From Paramacrobiotus metropolitanus (Eukaryota > Tardigrada > Eutardigrada > Parachela > Macrobiotidae): a DNA stretch of 64,000 nucleotides. The DNA is taken from NCBI RefSeq assembly GCF_019649055.1, contig NW_026570281.1:62001-126000 (forward strand), read 5' to 3'. Both the position numbers and the translations under genes were made by a program. Each line of letters starts with the position of its first letter. Within the stretch, counting starts at the first letter, position 1. Below the pieces are notes generated by a model. The model did not search any database. It saw only the letters and a program-made list of their open reading frames with translations, and was not told the origin of the DNA. Positions 36,501 to 50,264 of this stretch are shown piece after piece.

Positions 36501-39500
36501 ACAGCATAATTTGCAAAAAAGAAGCTTTGCACTGGAAACTAGCAAAACTTAATTAAATTATTCGTATAACGGGGAAAGATGTTTTTTACAAACGGTGGTC
36601 GAAGCAGTTTTCGTCCTTTTGCGAATTTTCTGCTTTTTATCTGGTATAATTGTTCTGACTTCATAAAATCAACGTCTTTTAAGCGCGTGCAGAGTGACAA
36701 GCGTGATATTAAAAAAAATCTTATTCCAGTAGTAACAAGGAAAAATAAAAGCTGTATCGGTTACCGATACTTGGACACAGTCCACGTAACGTTTTCTGCG
36801 TCCAGTATTGGTATTTCGGTTTTTTGTTTTTGCCATACATTTTGTGTTGGTTCTGTTGAGTGTTTACCATTTCGACCAAAGGAATTTTATTTAAGCAGTG
36901 CAAAATCCTGTTTAGAAGAACACACGATACAGTATAAAACTGAAAATTTCCTAGATTATTTATTATTAGACAACGCTTAACATGCAGTGTTAACCGATTT
37001 TTAAAAAAAACAATCGTTAATTAGATCGTGGATATGGTGCGCGATGCTGATCGGGAAGCCCAGTCGTACGAGAAGCTGACCAGCGAACTGCTGCAGTGGA
37101 TCCGCAAGACCATCGACTCGCTTAACGACCGGCGCTTCGCCAACTCGTTACCGGGTGTCCAGCAGCAACTGGCGCAGTTCAATACTTACCGCACCGTGGA
37201 GAAACCGCCCAAGTTCGTGGAAAAGGGCGATCTGGAGATGAAGCTGTTCGCCATTCAGAGTCGGTTGCGGGCTTTGGATTTGCGACTTTACGTGCCGCCG
37301 CAGGGCCGTCTCATCGCCGACATCAACAAGGCATGGGAAGCACTGGAGCGCGCTGAACACGAACGAGAGTTGGCGCTGCGCGAGGAACTAATTCGGTACG
37401 AAATTATGGGAAACTTATTTGGGCTGTGCCAAAATCTAATGGATTTTATTAAGTTTTTGTGTACGCTTTTACAAACAGATATTCCTAAACTTAAGTGTTG
37501 CAAAAACCTATGAAGTCAAAGTGGTAAAGAGCCGTGGTTTGGAATCAGTACATTTTCAGTTAAATTTTTTAATAACTGAATTTGTTAATAAATTTTGTTC
37601 ATAAATTTTGTTAATAAATTTTATTTTGTGAATTTTTCTCTGGAGCATTCAAGGGATTCTGGTCGAGGTTATTTTGAAAGTTTGGTTTTTAAACACAAAA
37701 AAAATGCCGCCGCAGCAATGGGCCTGGTGTTTTTGTGATCCCTCCAAATTTATAGCGTGTTTTATGAAAGCAGACGATACTATCAAAGCAGGAAATTTGC
37801 GATTTTTTCCCCACTTTATTCGGCACTTCCGATACCATTTTTATGGCAGATTATCACATCTTGTCGAGAATATTTATGAGAATCTCAAACAGCTAACAAT
37901 CCTCATTGAAGAGAGGGACACCCAGGGAAGAGACAGTGGCAAGACAGCGTGGTAGTTTTTAAAGTTGAGGATTGATTTCGGCTTTGGGTTGACTTGTGAG
38001 TTTGGCTGGAGTGCGTGATGAATGTCCGACACGCACTGATTGGCCCCGTGTGCTGCTGCTCGCTGCAGCTCGCTGCAAGTAGAAGGGAAGCTGAAATATG
38101 TCTGCTAGGGACAAATGTCGGGGTCGATAGCGGTTCCGTGTGTTGCAGCGATTAAGGACAGCTCGCGAGATGTTTCTAGGCTAAATGAGCCGGGGTTCGT
38201 TGTGATGGGTGGGGCCGAGAGAGCGGCAGACGAGGAACTGTTGTTTGTTGGCGCTGCTGTGCCGGAAATGGCTTGTGTTGTGTAACGGAGGGAGTTGGGT
38301 TAGCGTCGGTGGAAGAAAAATGATAAATGTAGCGCTGTCTGACTGTAATAAAGCAGCAGGGAGGTGGGAAACGATCGGTAATTCAGGGAGCCCTACTTTC
38401 CTGCAATATTTTTGGCTTACTGGTTAGTAATTTTACGAATGTTAGATAGAATGTATTGGTAAAAATTATGAATGATTATATATGAATGATTATTGATTAT
38501 AGATTTGAAGCCATTTTGGAACATCGTAAAATTTGACTATTATATCAAAATATTTAAAGCTGTAAAATTGCGTTATTATTTTACCATTACTTAATATTGA
38601 GTAATTATTCTTCTTACTTACTTGACCATTTTTTTAAAAAAAGATTGTACTGAAGTTGAAAGCACGCTGTACTGTATGTTGCACTGCGCAATGAGACCGA
38701 CTGTTGTCCAGTAGAATACGCAGTTCATTGGTCCGAATGTGTTGGTTAAAACGGTCTGTTCTTCTGCCCTTGTGAGCCTGGGGTGGGATGCAGTGTATGT
38801 ATCGGGTTACGGTGCTGTGAATGGTAATGAAGTTGGCTGGGATTAATCCGGTCGATGGCGGGTTCATGTGTCGTGACAGTGAATTCTCAGGGATTATCCA
38901 ACCATATTGACCGGCCTACATTCTGCCGGCTTCTCTAACAGTTACTGTAAAGCCGGGATGGGGTGGACTGGCTCAGCCTCAGCACAGATGTTCCCACACG
39001 CAATCCCTATCGATTAACTTGACAAGGCTCTCACTTCTGGGATGCAGACCAGCGCGGCGCTTGTTTTCCTCAAAGCAGAATGTTGCAATGTAGATGTCTG
39101 GGAAGTCACTCACTTTAGCCGTTAACGATAAAAACAGCTGCTGTAATGATTCGAAAACCTGAAATATGAAATCCGTCATAATCGGGCATTATGAAGCAGA
39201 CCATAAACTTTTAAGAAATCAAAACTTCTCAGCTATGTATTTATGTAAATATTACTGCTAAAACATTCGGCCTTGATTAATCTAATTAAATTATTGAAAG
39301 ATGCGATTATTATGTGAGTAATAATTTGGTACCCTCCGTTGCTTGATTTGCATCGGTGAAATGGCCACGCTTTTACAGTGCTCGTAATTGTACGCTCATT
39401 TTGAGTGCAGGAAGAAGCTTCGCATCAAACGGGTATCGAATTAAACATTTTTTTCCCGTTAGCGTAAAATGAGACCATATCCAGAATGATCTCGAAATAT

Positions 39501-42500
39501 TACCCTGGATCTCTGCTAGTAATTTGTACGCTTACTGATGCGCTATATACGCATTGCAATTTGTAAACGCCAATTTATGGGCATAAAATGTACTACCTTT
39601 GTTAACGCCGGCACGCTAAGTAACTTTTCCCTTGGAGATATGGTCTAGTGTTGGCTGATGATTACTTACAGACAAGAAAAGCTGGAGCAACTGGCGGCGC
39701 GTTTCGATCGCAAAGCCGGTATGCGCGAGACTTGGTTGAGCGAGAACCAACGTTTGGTGGCCCAGGACAACTTTGGGGATGATTTGGGATCGGTGGACGC
39801 GGCCAGCAAGAAGCACGAGGCCATCGAGACCGACATCTTCGCCTATGAAGAGCGTGTGCAGGCGGTAATCTCCGTGGCGGAGGAACTGGAACAAGAAAAC
39901 TATCACGACATTCAGCGCATCAACACTAGGTAGGCTGCTAGTCGCAAATTATTTCACTGTGCCAGTTCTTTTTTCTTGGAAGTATGAATAAACGACAGAA
40001 CCTTAATTTAGTAAATCCAAAACAGTTCCTGTTGGTAGCATTTTTCTCGTTAGTTGTTGCGTAAATCGCAATCGTCGATCGACATCTTATTCGAAAATTA
40101 ATCGAGAGTTTATTTATTGAATGGATCTCCTTACAGCACATCGCCTTGTGATAGAATTCTATGTATTGATTTGTTCAATCATTGATTCCAGGAAAGACAA
40201 TGTCTTACGCTTGTGGAACTATTTGTTGGAGCTGTTGCGCGCTCGTCGCTCCCGCCTGGACGTGTCCCTGCAACTCCACCAGACCTTCCTGGAAATGCTG
40301 CAGGTCTTGATCACCATGGAGGAGCTGAAATCGCGGCTGGTATCGGATGACTACGGCCGCCACCTCCTGGACGTGGAGGAGCTGATCCAGAAACACGCCC
40401 TGCTAGACAACGACATAGGCGTGGTCGGCGACCGTGTGCGTTCCGTCAACAACACGGCGCGCCGCTTCATCGATGATGAGGGCATCGGCTTCCATCCAGT
40501 GGAGCCGCAGATTGTCGTCGACCGCATGCAGCAGCTAGAGGATCTCTACACTGAGCTGTGTGAGCTGGCGTTGGAGCGCAAGGACCGACTAGAAGATTCA
40601 CGAAAGCTGTGGCAGTTCTTTGCGGATATCGCCGAGGAGGAGGCTTGGATTAAAGAAAAGGAGCAGATGCTGTCGTCCGCCGATATCGGACGCGATCTGA
40701 CCTCCATCAATCTGCTGCTGACCAAACAAAAGGTGAGTCCTGTTTCATCCCGTTAGTCGGTATTGTTCTGAAGGGTTGGTTTCCGTAGTTTCCGTCCCTT
40801 ATCAAGGTTAACTGCAAATTGCACATAGATACTGGACGAAATTTGCCTTGGCAATATGTATTTGCTTTTAATAATTTATCATTATATCTGCAGTTAATGG
40901 AAGACGACCTGAACGCCCGCAAAGCGCACCTGATCGACGTGATCAAAGTGGGTGAAGATCTTGTGGGTGACGGGCATTTCGGCTCCGAACAGATCCAGGC
41001 GCGCATCAACGACGTCAACGACCGTTGGGAGCACCTGATGGAACTGTCGGCTTACCGCAAAAAGCGCCTCCTCGAGGCGGTCGATTATCACCAGTTCTTT
41101 GCCGACGCCGATGACACGGACACGTGGATGCTAGATATGTTGCGCCTGGTGTCCAGCGACGACATCGGACGAGATGAGGGACATGTGCAGTCTTTGTTGA
41201 AGAAGCACCAGGATGTCATTGACCAGTTGCAACGGTATTATATAACATACAAATAAAGGAAGATTTTCTTTTGCTTCCGTTCCTGCTTCCCTGAAGAGTT
41301 TTTACGGGAACCTGGATTTTCACATGTATTTTGCATATAGCTGTTGCATTTAATACGCATTTTTCTTGATCGGTCTATGTGGTATGGGCCTTAATTCACT
41401 TTCTGGAACGTTAAAAAATTCAGCGAGCAAATTCTTGCAGACATTTAATATTTTAAACCAGCTAACGCTTAATTTATTGTATTGCTTGCATTATGTGATT
41501 TAATTTAGCTTGACTTTTGGGTGGAAAGGCTATCGCGTGTTGTTAAGCGTGTGAAAAGGTTAATATCGCATCACACTTGTGTTTATAATAGCAGCTGTTT
41601 CTGCAGATACGAGCCAAGCATCCGCACCATCCAGGAGCAGGCTGCCAATCTGGGCGAGCAGGATCGCAATTCACCGGAAGTGCGACAGCGCGTGGGCGAC
41701 ATCGCGCACCGCTACGACGAGCTGGTGCGGTTAGCGCGCATCCGCCAGCAGCGTCTGCTGGATGCCCTGGACTTTTACAAGCTTTTGACCGACGTTGACG
41801 CCACGGAACAGCTGATCAACGAGAAGGAGCGCATGTTGGCCACCATGGGTCCCACGCAGGACATGGAGGAGGTGGAGGTGATGAAGCACCGCTTCACCAG
41901 TCTGGAGAACGAGATGGCCATCATAAACGAGCGCGTCAAGCAGATCAACAACGTCAGCGAGCGCCTCCTCAACGTGCCGCATCCCGACGCGCGTGAGATC
42001 CACTCGCGACGCAACCGGCTGAATTCCTCATGGAACGCCCTAGTGGACAGCGTCAATAATAAACGCGATGAATTGGAGAAGGCGCACGGTTATCAGACCT
42101 TCCGGATCGAGTGCCAGGAGACGACACGCTGGATTGAAGAGAAAATCCGCATCATCGAGGTGACAGTTTCATTTCAGCGAAATATGATTGTTCTGTGTGG
42201 TTGTATGAACTGGTGCTGCTGTGGTAGGATGCGGAAGACATTCAAGGCGATTTGGGCGGCTTAATGCGCCTGCAACGACGATTGTCGTTCATTGAACGGG
42301 ACATGGGTCCGATTCGGGCCAAGATGGATTCCATGTTGGAGGAGGCCACCAAGATTGAGCGCGAGCGACCGGAGGAGGCTGCGGCCATCCGTGAGCGGGT
42401 AGCTATAATGAAGAGCCAGTGGGAGCGGCTGACGGAGCTGATGGGCGAGCAGGACGCCAAGCTGGGTGAGGCCGGCGAGCTGCAGCATTTCTTGAGGGAT

Positions 42501-45500
42501 TTGGACGCCTTCCAGTCCTGGCTGGGACGGACTCAGGTAAAGAAAGCATAGTTTTTAGTTTTGCTTTGTATTTCATCTAAAGCGCTCTGAAATACCGGTA
42601 CTTTCTATGTTTCTGATAAGTAGTTGTCGCTTCTGTGGTTTGTTGGTTGAAAATATTTTCTTTAGTTCGATTTATTACGACGTTGGAGCATTGAATATTC
42701 ATCTTTTATTTCAGAAAGCAAATTTATATTAGTTTGGAATTGGCTCGTTTGTAGCAGATGGTAAAATACTCGTATTTTGACCGCACGCTTTAAACATGAT
42801 CAGCGCGAATAATTAGATACTGTACATTTTACCGCTGTGAAAATAACCCTTTACGTGTTCTTTTCTGGCTTGCTGTATAAGATTGCTGTTTTGGCGTTTC
42901 TAACAGCGTGGTATTATTTCTTTATTTTTCAAGAGTTACTGTTGTTGTTCGATCATTTTTCTGAACGCACTTTGTCGGTTTGTTGTGGCCTAAAAACTTT
43001 GCAAACATTTGGATCTTTTTAAATAACCTGTTGTGTACATCGTTTTAATAGCGGTTTATGTTAGGTGACTATTGCTTCGCAAGACGTGCCGGAGGATCTG
43101 GCCGAGACGGAGAAGGCGTTGAATCTGCACAAGCAGATGAAGGAGGAGATTGAGAATTACGCGGCGGAGTTTAACAAACTGATGGACATGGGCCAGCACG
43201 TAACGCGCGACCAGCAGGACCCACAGTATGTGATGCTGCGGGCGCGCCTCAAGGGCCTGAAGGAGGGCTGGGAGGAGCTGCAGCAGATGTGGGAGAACCG
43301 TCAGCAGCTGCTGTCCCAAGGTCTCAACTACCAGGTCTTCCTGCGAGACGCCAAGCAGGCCGAACAGCTGCTCGGTCAGCAGGAAAACTTCCTCGCCCGC
43401 GACGAGTTACCCGTAAGTTAACGAAGGCTGCCCTTATTGTTCTTTTTATCGATTAGCTAATAGGTACTAATAATCAGTTTCGACCGATGTGGTGCTGTGA
43501 TGTAATGGGAAATAAACGATGCCACTGAAAATTTTTTTGGCCATGCTTAAAAGAGTTGGTGGTGAATGTTTCGTTGTTGAACTATTGTAATGAAACTGAA
43601 ATTGTATATTGCAGAGAAATCTGGAAGAAGCTGAAAATATGCTGAAAAGACACGATGATTTCATCACCTCGCTGGATGTCAACCAAGACAAGATCCAGCA
43701 GATCATTAACCAATCGGAAAGGCTGACCTCCGAAGGCAATTACGCCTCCGACCGTATCTTCCGCAAAGCGGAAAACATCTTGGAACGCTTTAATGCCAAC
43801 CGCGACCGCGCCAACAGCATCGGCCAGAAGCTGCGGGATGCTCGCCAGTTGCAGCAGTATCTGCGCGATGTGGAAGAGCATCTGGAGTTCATCAACAATA
43901 AGCGGATCCAGGTAGAGGACGAGAACTACCGTACGGCCAAGACGGCCCACCAAAAGTGGACGCGCCACCAGGCCTTCGAGGCTGAGGTTGCCGCTAACCG
44001 GGCCAAGAACGACGAGCTGCGTGCCGAGGGCGAGGCGCTGATGCGTGAGAAGCCGCAGTTCGCGCCGGAGATACAGCGCTCCCTCGACGAGATGAATGCG
44101 CGTTGGCAGGTCAGTTAGTTTTTAAAATAGTTTTTATCAGATTGCAGAATTTAAAAATTAAGCTCATGGTTAAGTTGACAAAGAGCCACTGAAAGAATTT
44201 TAAGAGTAGCTAGATTTGTGGATGCCATGCGGTTGATGCATTTGGTGAGTGACGGTAGACTTTGGCCCCTGACTGATCAACGCTTTTGTTAAGCCACTCA
44301 CGAGGAGTTGCGATTGTATGACTAGTTTTGCCGTTCCCTGTTATCTTAGAGTGCATAATTACTACCCTAAATAATTTTCTGATCATCGGCATCGGGATAA
44401 AAATTTTGAACGTTAGTCCCTTTCGCAGTTGGTGAACAGAGTGATTGTATTAGTAATAATTATTCTTATTCCTTATCATTCTAATCAGTTACCCCACAGT
44501 GCGGCGACGATTGTGTCGTATATTATTCGGCTTGACCATTAATGGAAGCATGATGTGATAGGAACTGGAGGATGTGACGCGGTCGAAGGGCGAACGGCTG
44601 TTCGACGCCAACCGACAGGCCATCTATGAACAGACCTGTGATGACGTGGACAACTGGGTAACGGAGCTGGAAACGCAGATCCTGACAACCGAGACCGGAC
44701 AGGATTTGACGACCGTCAACATCCTCATGCAAAAGCAGCAGATGCTGGAAAACCAGATGCAGATGCGCGCCCAGCAGGTGAGCGAGCTGGAGCGCCACGA
44801 GGATAAACTGCAGGAAATTGTCCCTGATAAAACGGAGGAGCTCAAGCAGCGCCGTGCCGAAGTCGAAGAAAGGTGAGCACAGTTTCTTCCATGATAAGAT
44901 ATAATACCTTGAAAACTATTTCCGTTGATTGTCTGAATGGTGGCATATAGGTTGTTTTCCTCAAAGATTTCCCTTCATTTTTTACGTCTCAGATTGTTGG
45001 TAATAAACTATATCTAGTAATATCTGTAGAACGAATTTTGTGCCATACAGTTAAAAAGTACATAGATTGGTTTACGGTATATTAACAACTTGACTTAAGA
45101 AAACAGTTGTGGTACTGGAATGGCAACTGCTTATATTTATGTGGTCTTACAAGGCAGATAATTAATGCGAATGTTGTATTTAGGTTCCGGCGTCTGCAGC
45201 CCTCGTTGCAGGAGCGCCGGCGTGAGCTGGAGAAGAAGAAAGAGGCCTTCCAGTTTCTGCGGGACATTGACGACGAGAAGTTCTATATCCACCAGAAGAT
45301 GCAACAAGCGACTAGCCCCAACGTCGGCAACAACCTTTTCGAGGTGTTGCGGCTGAAGAAGCAGAATCAGAATTTGCGCCAAGAAGTTCACAACCACGAG
45401 CCTCTTATTGACGCCATTGACCGGGTTGGACGCCGGCTCATCGATGACCAGCATCCTGAAAGCGCTCGATTTAGTGTACGCTCTGCCTGAATGAATCTTT

Positions 45501-48500
45501 TTGTCTCCATGATGTTTTCTTTCTTCAAAATAATAATAGTAATCATAATGATAATAATCATGTCATGAAATTAAGATATTTAACCGACATTGGACAATGT
45601 GTTACTAAATCGTATACGGAATAACTTTGATGGATAATTTAATTTATAAAGAAAAATTTCATCTGATTTTTCTTCTGGAAGGAATTTATTAGTTTATGTG
45701 GGTGTTATTATGTAGGAATTATTGCAAGACTTGAGAGCACGGTGGAACGACTTGAAGGACGCGATTGAGGACCGGGAACGGCGTCTGGATCTCAGTGAGG
45801 CCGCTCAGCAGTACTTCTCGGACGCGAACGAAGTGGAGCAGTGGATGAGCGAGCAGGAGCTGTATCTGTTGAGTGACGACCGCGCCAAAGACGAACCCAC
45901 GGCTCAAAGCAACCTCAAGCGGCAGGAGGCCATCGAAATGGCCGTCGCCGAGTACGAGGCCCGCATCCGCCACCTCAGCGAGGCAGCCGACCGCCTCACT
46001 AAGGACGGCAACCCCTTCGCCAACCAGGTAGGCTCACTCATTTCCAAGCCAGACTCAGAAATAATAAAGAAGTAACTGTTTCTAGTCATATTACATGAAT
46101 GTCTGAGACCTTAATGGTCGTATGAATCAGTAACTGAGAAACTTTTAAAAATATATATGCTTTGCTTCATGCAGTCCCATTGGTGATTATTATAGAAATA
46201 TTCCTTTGTAAATTGACAAGGCCAAGATTTGCAACTAGTGTGATTGTTTGTCCATTTTTTACAGCACTTTTTGTCTGAGAATCGGTACTGCATGTTGCAG
46301 TGTGAAACTTAATAGTGTATGTGCCGGTGCGTATCTGTAGGTGAACGCCCGGCAAGCGCAGATTGAACGGACGTACGCCGGCTTGAAAGATCTGTCACGG
46401 GACCGACGCAACCGCGTGGGTGAGACGATGCGGCTATTCCTGCTGCAGCGTGACATCGACGATCTCGAACGGTGGATTGCCGAGAAGGAGATCGTAGCCA
46501 ATAGCCACGAGCTGGGCCAGGACTTCGATCACGTAACTATCCTGCGCGAGCGCTTCGATCGTTTCTGCGAGGAAACGGAGGCCGTCGGCGTAGAGCGCGT
46601 CCGCCTGGCCAACGAGGAGGCCAACCAACTCATTCGCGCCGGCCACACCGACGCTCCCCTTATTGCCCAGTGGAAGGATCGCATCAATGAAGGATGGGAG
46701 AACCTGAGGGAATTGATGGAGACAAGGTACGGCGGCTGTAGTTACTGATGATGATAGTTTGGGATGGATTAAATTAGTTGATATACTAAACCGATGCCTT
46801 TAATTTTATTTAACGCAGGAAACAATTGCTGGCGGCATCTTACGAGCTGCACAAATTCTTCTGGGATTGCAAGGACCTCCTTAGCCGTATCCACGAGAAG
46901 ATGAACTCAATCGTGGACGACCTGGGTCGCGATGCCGGTAGTGTATCGGCACAGCAGCGCAAACATGCCAGCTTCCAGAACGACCTCGTGCCGCTGGGCC
47001 ACCAGGTGGAGGGCATCCAGGAGCGTTCCACCAAACTCCTTAACGCCTACGCCGGCGATCGTGCCCGCGAAATCCAGATGCGCGAGGCCGAGGTGGTCAA
47101 TGCCTGGCGCCATCTGCAGCAAATGGTCGAGCAGCGACGTCACAAGCTGGCCGATACCGGCGATCTATTCCGGTACGGATCTCTTTAGTTTCCATCACAG
47201 GATTGTTTTGTTTTCCATCTCTTCAATGAATTTTTTAAAATTAATAAGAAGCAGTAATAAAATAGTATTAAGCGGCTTCGAGTTAAATTTGATTTGCAAT
47301 TATAATAAGCGGTGTTCTGTAGGTTTTTCAACATGGTGCGTGACCTGATGCTGTGGATGGAGGACGTGACGCGCACGATGAACACTTCCGAGAAAGCTCG
47401 CGACGTGTCGGGTGTTGAGCTGCTGATGAACAGCCACCAATCACTGCGCGCCGAGATTGACGCCCGCGACAGCAGCTTCGGCGAGTGCATCGAGCTGGGG
47501 AAGGATCTGCTAGCGCGCAGCCACTACGCTTCCCCCGAGATCCGCGACAAGCTGGTGCTGTTGACCAACACGCGGCAGGGCATGGTCAACCGCTGGGAAG
47601 AGCGCTGGGATCATCTCAAACTGAGTATGCATTTTTAAATGGCGGAAGTATAGTAACGGCAAATGTATGACTCCGTCTTCTTTTGCAGTCCTCGAAGTGT
47701 ACCAGTTCGCCCGCGATGCCGCCGTGGCCGAGGCCTGGCTCATTGCTCAGGAGCCCTATCTCTACAGCCAGGAATTAGGAGTAAGTCAACTTTCTTATTT
47801 TCATTCTTGCGAAACCCATTCAGTAAATTTGTTATTGAGAAATAAATTTGTCAGTTGCCTTTCTTTCTTAGCCAACCTAATAATTTGATAATTTCTTGAA
47901 CATGCCTATGTTTTGTGAAGTTTCTGCCATCTTATGAGTTGTTGTATTCAACTTGACTTTCATCGTGAACTGAAGGGTCGTTATGCGGGCTGTAGTTTCG
48001 TTGATATACAGTATTTCGAGATTACTGACTTGTGAGTGTTTTCTGTATGACTGCCTGATTAACGCGATGGCATTCTTTTAATGCAGCATTCGGTACAAGA
48101 AGTGGAGAAGATGATCAAGCGGCACGAGTCGTTCGAACGATCAGCCGCCGCTCAGGATGAGCGCTTCCAGGCACTGACACGCCTCACCACGGTATGTCGC
48201 TTTTGAATTTCCTCGTTGTAAGATATGAACGAGGAGTGGTGTCATGTAAGGAATGCTGTTTTCTCTCACAGTTGGAGTTGCGCGAGATGGCTCGCCGCCG
48301 ACAGACGGACGGAGAGCGCCGACAGTCTGAGCAGCGCCGACTGGAACAAGCCCGTCAGGAACAGCAGCGACGCGAACGGGAACTCATCGGGTACATAGTA
48401 GTTTCAGTCAGTTGTCGACATTAGTGTTCCAGAGAAAACAAGGAGTATATTAGGTCAGGCCAGGGACATCTGTATAGGTTATCCAACCACTGCTGTGTTA

Positions 48501-50264
48501 GCCGATGCAAATAAGTACGAATTAAAGTGGGCTGATGTCAGACCATGGGACGATACGATCTCGTACGACCCAGACAAGCAGTCCCAGGAAGTGACTTGTG
48601 TAGCGATGACTCAGCTCGATGTTATCGTGTGAGGCAGACCTTTTGCTTGCATGATTCTCAGTCGTCTGACGCCATTCACAGCATACTGGTTTATCGGAAT
48701 GCTGTATGAGGAGCAAGTTATTGTAATAATTACGAAACCTCCTCTTGAAGAGCAGTTTAGATGCTAAACCATCTTGTAGGACGGTTGGTCTAACGAGTGT
48801 TGATATTTGTTTCTGCGACTGTTTATTTGTTTCTGTGAATTGATGGTGGAAGCAGCCGGTAGAGTTGCGTTGAAATTCTACAGTTGAATTGAGTGTGTGT
48901 CCTTTAACCACAGCACCCCCACCACAAGCACGGCCGGAGGTGCCGGTGGATACGGCTCCGGTGGAGCAGGCAGCTACGTGCCCACTACCCACACCCAAGT
49001 CACGGAGGTTGAAGGCCCCATTTCCCCCAGTAAGTGACGTCCAGCAAGTGGTCGGTCGAACTGGTTAAGCAGTATCATTGAAAGATATCATCTCGTACGT
49101 TGGATACTCATTGGTGCCTGTTGTAGCACGCGTCACGGTGACGCCCGGACAATCCTCCCCCGGCACCACCAGCCCGGCGGGTCGCACCATCACCCCGGGC
49201 TCTCCAGCCGGCGGCCACATGCCCGGGACGTCGGGTACCCTCCCCGCGGTGCAGGAAACGGATGCGCTGATTGTGGAGGGTCCACTGTCGCGCAAACACG
49301 AGACAACCAGCGGCGGCGGCAAGGCCTCTGATCGGTGCGGCTCACTCAGGGTTTTTCTGTGTGAATGAACCTTTCAAGCGTAATTATGTTGTAGGTCGTG
49401 GGTGAGCCTGTATGCCATTATCCGCGGACAGCGCCTGCTGGTTTATCGCGATGAAAAGCATTTCAAATCGGTAAGGCGAATCGGCTTTCGATGATGGGAG
49501 AAAATTTGCTTTTTTTGAATACGGTTTTTGTGTGCTGCTTGGTTGTGTGTATGTAAATGACGTCCTTTTGTTTCAGTATTAAATGGATGTCTTTTCAGGG
49601 TGGACAGACGTACCACAATGAGCCGGGACTGGATCTGCGCGGAGCGGAAGCGGCCCCCGTCGATCACCACGCCAAGAAGTTTGCATTCCGGGTTGTGCTG
49701 GCCGACGGCAGCACTTACCTCTTCGACACCCGCAACGATGTACGTAAATGCAATAGGCCTCTTCCTGCTTTGCTACGAAGAAAGTTTAATTAATTTACAG
49801 TCTACTACTCAGTTGAGTGGGTAATTAGTTGATTACTTTTTGTGAATTGCTTTGGTCCTTCGAACATCAGGAACGGTACTCTAGGGATTCTGGTTGTTTT
49901 TCACTTTCTTTGCTAATGTAACTGAGTACTATTCTACTGAGTAAGATGTCAAGCTTTGGTTGGTTTAGTCGGTAAAGCAAGAGTTCCGGACCACTGGTTA
50001 GGATTTTTTCCGATTATTAAGGAATTTCATGTTACTTTTTATTAAAGGTTTTAACTGGCTGATTACTTTTAATTTTGTTAATACATAGTTTAACCACTTC
50101 TTAATCAAATGGGTTTGACGCTGCAGGATGAGCGGGGCATCTGGGTGGAGACCATCCAGGCGCAGGGCGGAGAGGGCTCGCCGGAAGGCCGAGCCTCCAC
50201 CCTGCCGGCGGAGTTGTCGCGCAAAGAGGGCAAACGCAGCAGTCTGCCCTGGCGGAAGAAGTAG
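24530..50264 (+). CDS. beta-Spec: Beta-spectrin, conventional (non-heavy) chain
   Basis: Pairs with alpha-spectrin and cross-links actin under the plasma membrane. 27 exons join in frame to 7071 nt, 2356 residues (usual length ~2290-2360): 24530-24704, 32852-33003, 34643-34816, 35003-35291, 36148-36260, 37025-37395, 39672-39929, 40192-40732, 40894-41234, 41607-42159, 42228-42536, 43065-43412, 43615-44109, 44562-44872, 45184-45475, 45716-46027, 46341-46726, 46819-47172, 47323-47624, 47689-47780, 48087-48191, 48272-48390, 48914-49029, 49127-49334, 49395-49470, 49599-49739, 50127-50264. Two CH actin-binding domains (~60-300; [28 protein letters not shown]), a rod of ~17 spectrin repeats (~305-2095), the partial repeat for alpha-chain pairing ([12 protein letters not shown]), an Arg/Gln-rich segment, a Gly/Thr/Pro linker, and a PH domain (~2220-2325; [20 protein letters not shown]). 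There is no SH3 domain, so it is not beta-heavy. Confidence 0.97.
24705..32851 (+). other. First intron of beta-spectrin (8.1 kb)
   Basis: This is by far the longest intron in the window. No coding exon, RNA gene or mobile element is recognised; ORFs here are short and without family features. It has AT-rich tracts, a short CA-rich run near 31770-31790 and a doubled TCATGGTTAAATTTT at ~30808-30853. Long first introns commonly carry enhancers or alternative promoters, but nothing here proves it. Confidence 0.6.
37396..39671 (+). other. Beta-spectrin intron 6 (2.3 kb)
   Basis: No exon, repeat family or RNA gene recognised. Donor GTACGA at 37396 and acceptor TTACAG at 39671 join the rod exons in phase 2. 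The other introns above 800 nt (33004-34642, 35292-36147, 36261-37024 nearly) also hold nothing I can name. Confidence 0.6.
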